Shown: positions 63,328 to 64,000 of the stretch, piece after piece
How positions within the stretch are numbered: position 1 is the stretch's first letter
Layout of the letters: each line of letters begins with the position of its first letter
NCBI GenBank assembly: GCA_963781595.1
Contig: CAWAGG010000001.1
Span: forward strand, 744,001 to 808,000
Direction of reading: 5' to 3'
DNA: 64,000 nt
Origin: JBEDUK01 sp963781595
GTDB lineage: Bacteria; Actinomycetota; UBA4738
The notes under the pieces: model-generated
What the model was told of the DNA's origin: nothing
What the model saw: the letters and a program-made list of their open reading frames with translations, nothing else
Database searches by the model: none
Translations under genes and position numbers: made by a program

Positions 63328-63726
63328 ATGCGCGCGACACGCATCATCGCGAGCCTGATGCTCGCATCGGTGCTCGTCGTCGGCGGGGTAGCAGGGCCGG
63401 CGATGGCCAAGAAGCTGCCGAAGCCGAAGATCGCGATCAAGCTCGACGCGCAGCGCTTCGACTCGGGCTCGGACGTGACCGGCACGACGCGGCTCTGGGT
63501 GAAGGACCACAAGGTCAAGGTCGGCGTGCCGAACGAGGTCCTCGGCCTGCAGATCGACGGCGTCGACGCCGGGACCACCGTCACGGACGCCGACGGCTAC
63601 GCGGCGATCGTGATCTCCGGCGTGGCGGACGGTCAGCACATCCTGAACGTCGTCTTCGCTGGGGATGGCTCCTACCGAGCGACGGACAAGCAGCACGGCT
63701 TCTGCGTCGGAACCAAGTGCAAGTGA
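63328..63726 (+). CDS. Small secreted protein with Ig-like beta domain
   Basis: ATG at 63328 follows GAAGGGAGG. The product is 132 aa. An N-terminal signal peptide (MRATRIIASLMLASVLVVGG to AMA at about 26) precedes a mature 100-residue beta-sandwich with the pattern DGVDAGTTVTDADGYAAIVI and GQHILNVVFAGDGSYRATD, as in bacterial Ig-like domains of surface proteins. The end CVGTKCK may form a disulfide. It is probably secreted; its role is unknown. Confidence 0.82.
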   Translation: MRATRIIASLMLASVLVVGGVAGPAMAKKLPKPKIAIKLDAQRFDSGSDVTGTTRLWVKDHKVKVGVPNEVLGLQIDGVDAGTTVTDADGYAAIVISGVADGQHILNVVFAGDGSYRATDKQHGFCVGTKCK

Positions 63727-63740
63727 CCGACCGCGGCCGT

Positions 63741-63758
63741 AGGACCTGATCGGGTCCT
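63741..63758. terminator. Hairpin after the secreted Ig-like protein gene
   Basis: AGGACC and GGTCCT form a perfect 6-bp stem around TGATCG, 14 bases after the stop. There is no T-tract, so it may act as a weak terminator or mRNA end. Confidence 0.4.
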
Positions 63759-63931
63759 CGGCGGGGCGCCCGCGGCCGGTCGCCACCCTCGCCCGGGTGG
63801 TGGGTCGGCCCGCGGTGCGCCCCGCCGAGCTCCGGGCCGCCGGGGGGCGGTGCCGGAAGTTCAGCCCTTCGTCCCGCAACGTCCCATCCGCCGGCCGCAT
63901 CTTCTACTCGGATTGAGGATCGAGGAGGTCG

Positions 63932-64000
63932 ATGGGGGGCTGGGCGAAGCCGCCGGGAGGGCGGGCGTGCTTCGTGAGGGGCTGGGTGGACGTCTCGGTG
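63932..64000 (+). CDS. Possible start of a gene running off the window
   Basis: An ATG at 63932 has GAGGAGG five to eight bases upstream, and the frame stays open to the window end (23 codons, MGGWAKPPGGRACFVRGW...). It is too short to identify. Confidence 0.4.
   Translation, partial: MGGWAKPPGGRACFVRGWVDVSV

Overview
The window is a high-GC chromosomal segment from a bacterium that is most likely an actinomycete or a close high-GC relative. The indications are GTG and TTG starts, tRNA genes without an encoded CCA, a DivIVA-type coiled-coil protein, a nitrobindin-like barrel, F420/FMN PPOX-type and two-GNAT (MshD-like) proteins, an ECF sigma/anti-sigma pair and an L,D-transpeptidase. It cannot be placed to genus from sequence alone.

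Left part (1-5.9 kb) is accessory DNA. Two small proteins of unknown role and a family 2 glycosyltransferase are followed by a 2.4 kb segment (2524-4969). This segment is bounded by a 40-bp direct repeat of the 3' half of tRNA-Arg(ACG) and carries a RibD/DHFR-like reductase and a frameshifted MFS transporter. Next to the tRNA sits a 709-bp internally deleted IS256-family element with recognisable inverted ends and a perfect 9-bp target duplication.

The centrepiece (6.1-22.0 kb) is one compact operon of five large genes: an M64-like zinc metallopeptidase with no signal peptide, a DUF6603-type beta-rich protein (1140 aa), a 1065-aa protein with a membrane hairpin, a 1656-aa protein with an N-terminal coiled coil, and a 593-aa protein. 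Only the first two have any recognisable family. The operon is preceded by a 17-codon leader frame with a strong ribosome-binding site that ends one codon before the first start codon. This is the best candidate in the window for an undescribed multi-protein system. A tRNA-Ser(GCT) and a remnant of a peptidase M19 gene close the region.

The rest (22.6-64 kb) is mostly ordinary. It holds a TetR regulator facing a nitrobindin/metallophosphoesterase pair; a four-gene operon of FAD oxidase, NCS1 permease, isochorismatase-type hydrolase and GH63-like glycosidase; prephenate dehydratase, cyclophilin and a tandem acetyltransferase; nitrilase-type and CocE-type hydrolases; a DmdA/GcvT-like gene split by one base; and a sigma/anti-sigma pair next to a class III aminotransferase. 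Then come a decayed stretch with transposase and helix-turn-helix remnants; a hydrolase/class III cyclase fusion; a CaxA/PLD pair; and DivIVA. After these is a five-gene operon (lamin-tail protein, cupin, uracil-DNA glycosylase, a 57-aa zinc ribbon, cytochrome P450). The window ends with YyaL/PPOX/Lrp-like genes, an L,D-transpeptidase, an epimerase and a Ppx/GppA phosphatase.

A cross-cutting oddity is that every broken reading frame that could be reconstructed needs removal of one base (a +1 shift). This pattern could come from sequence error as easily as from decay.
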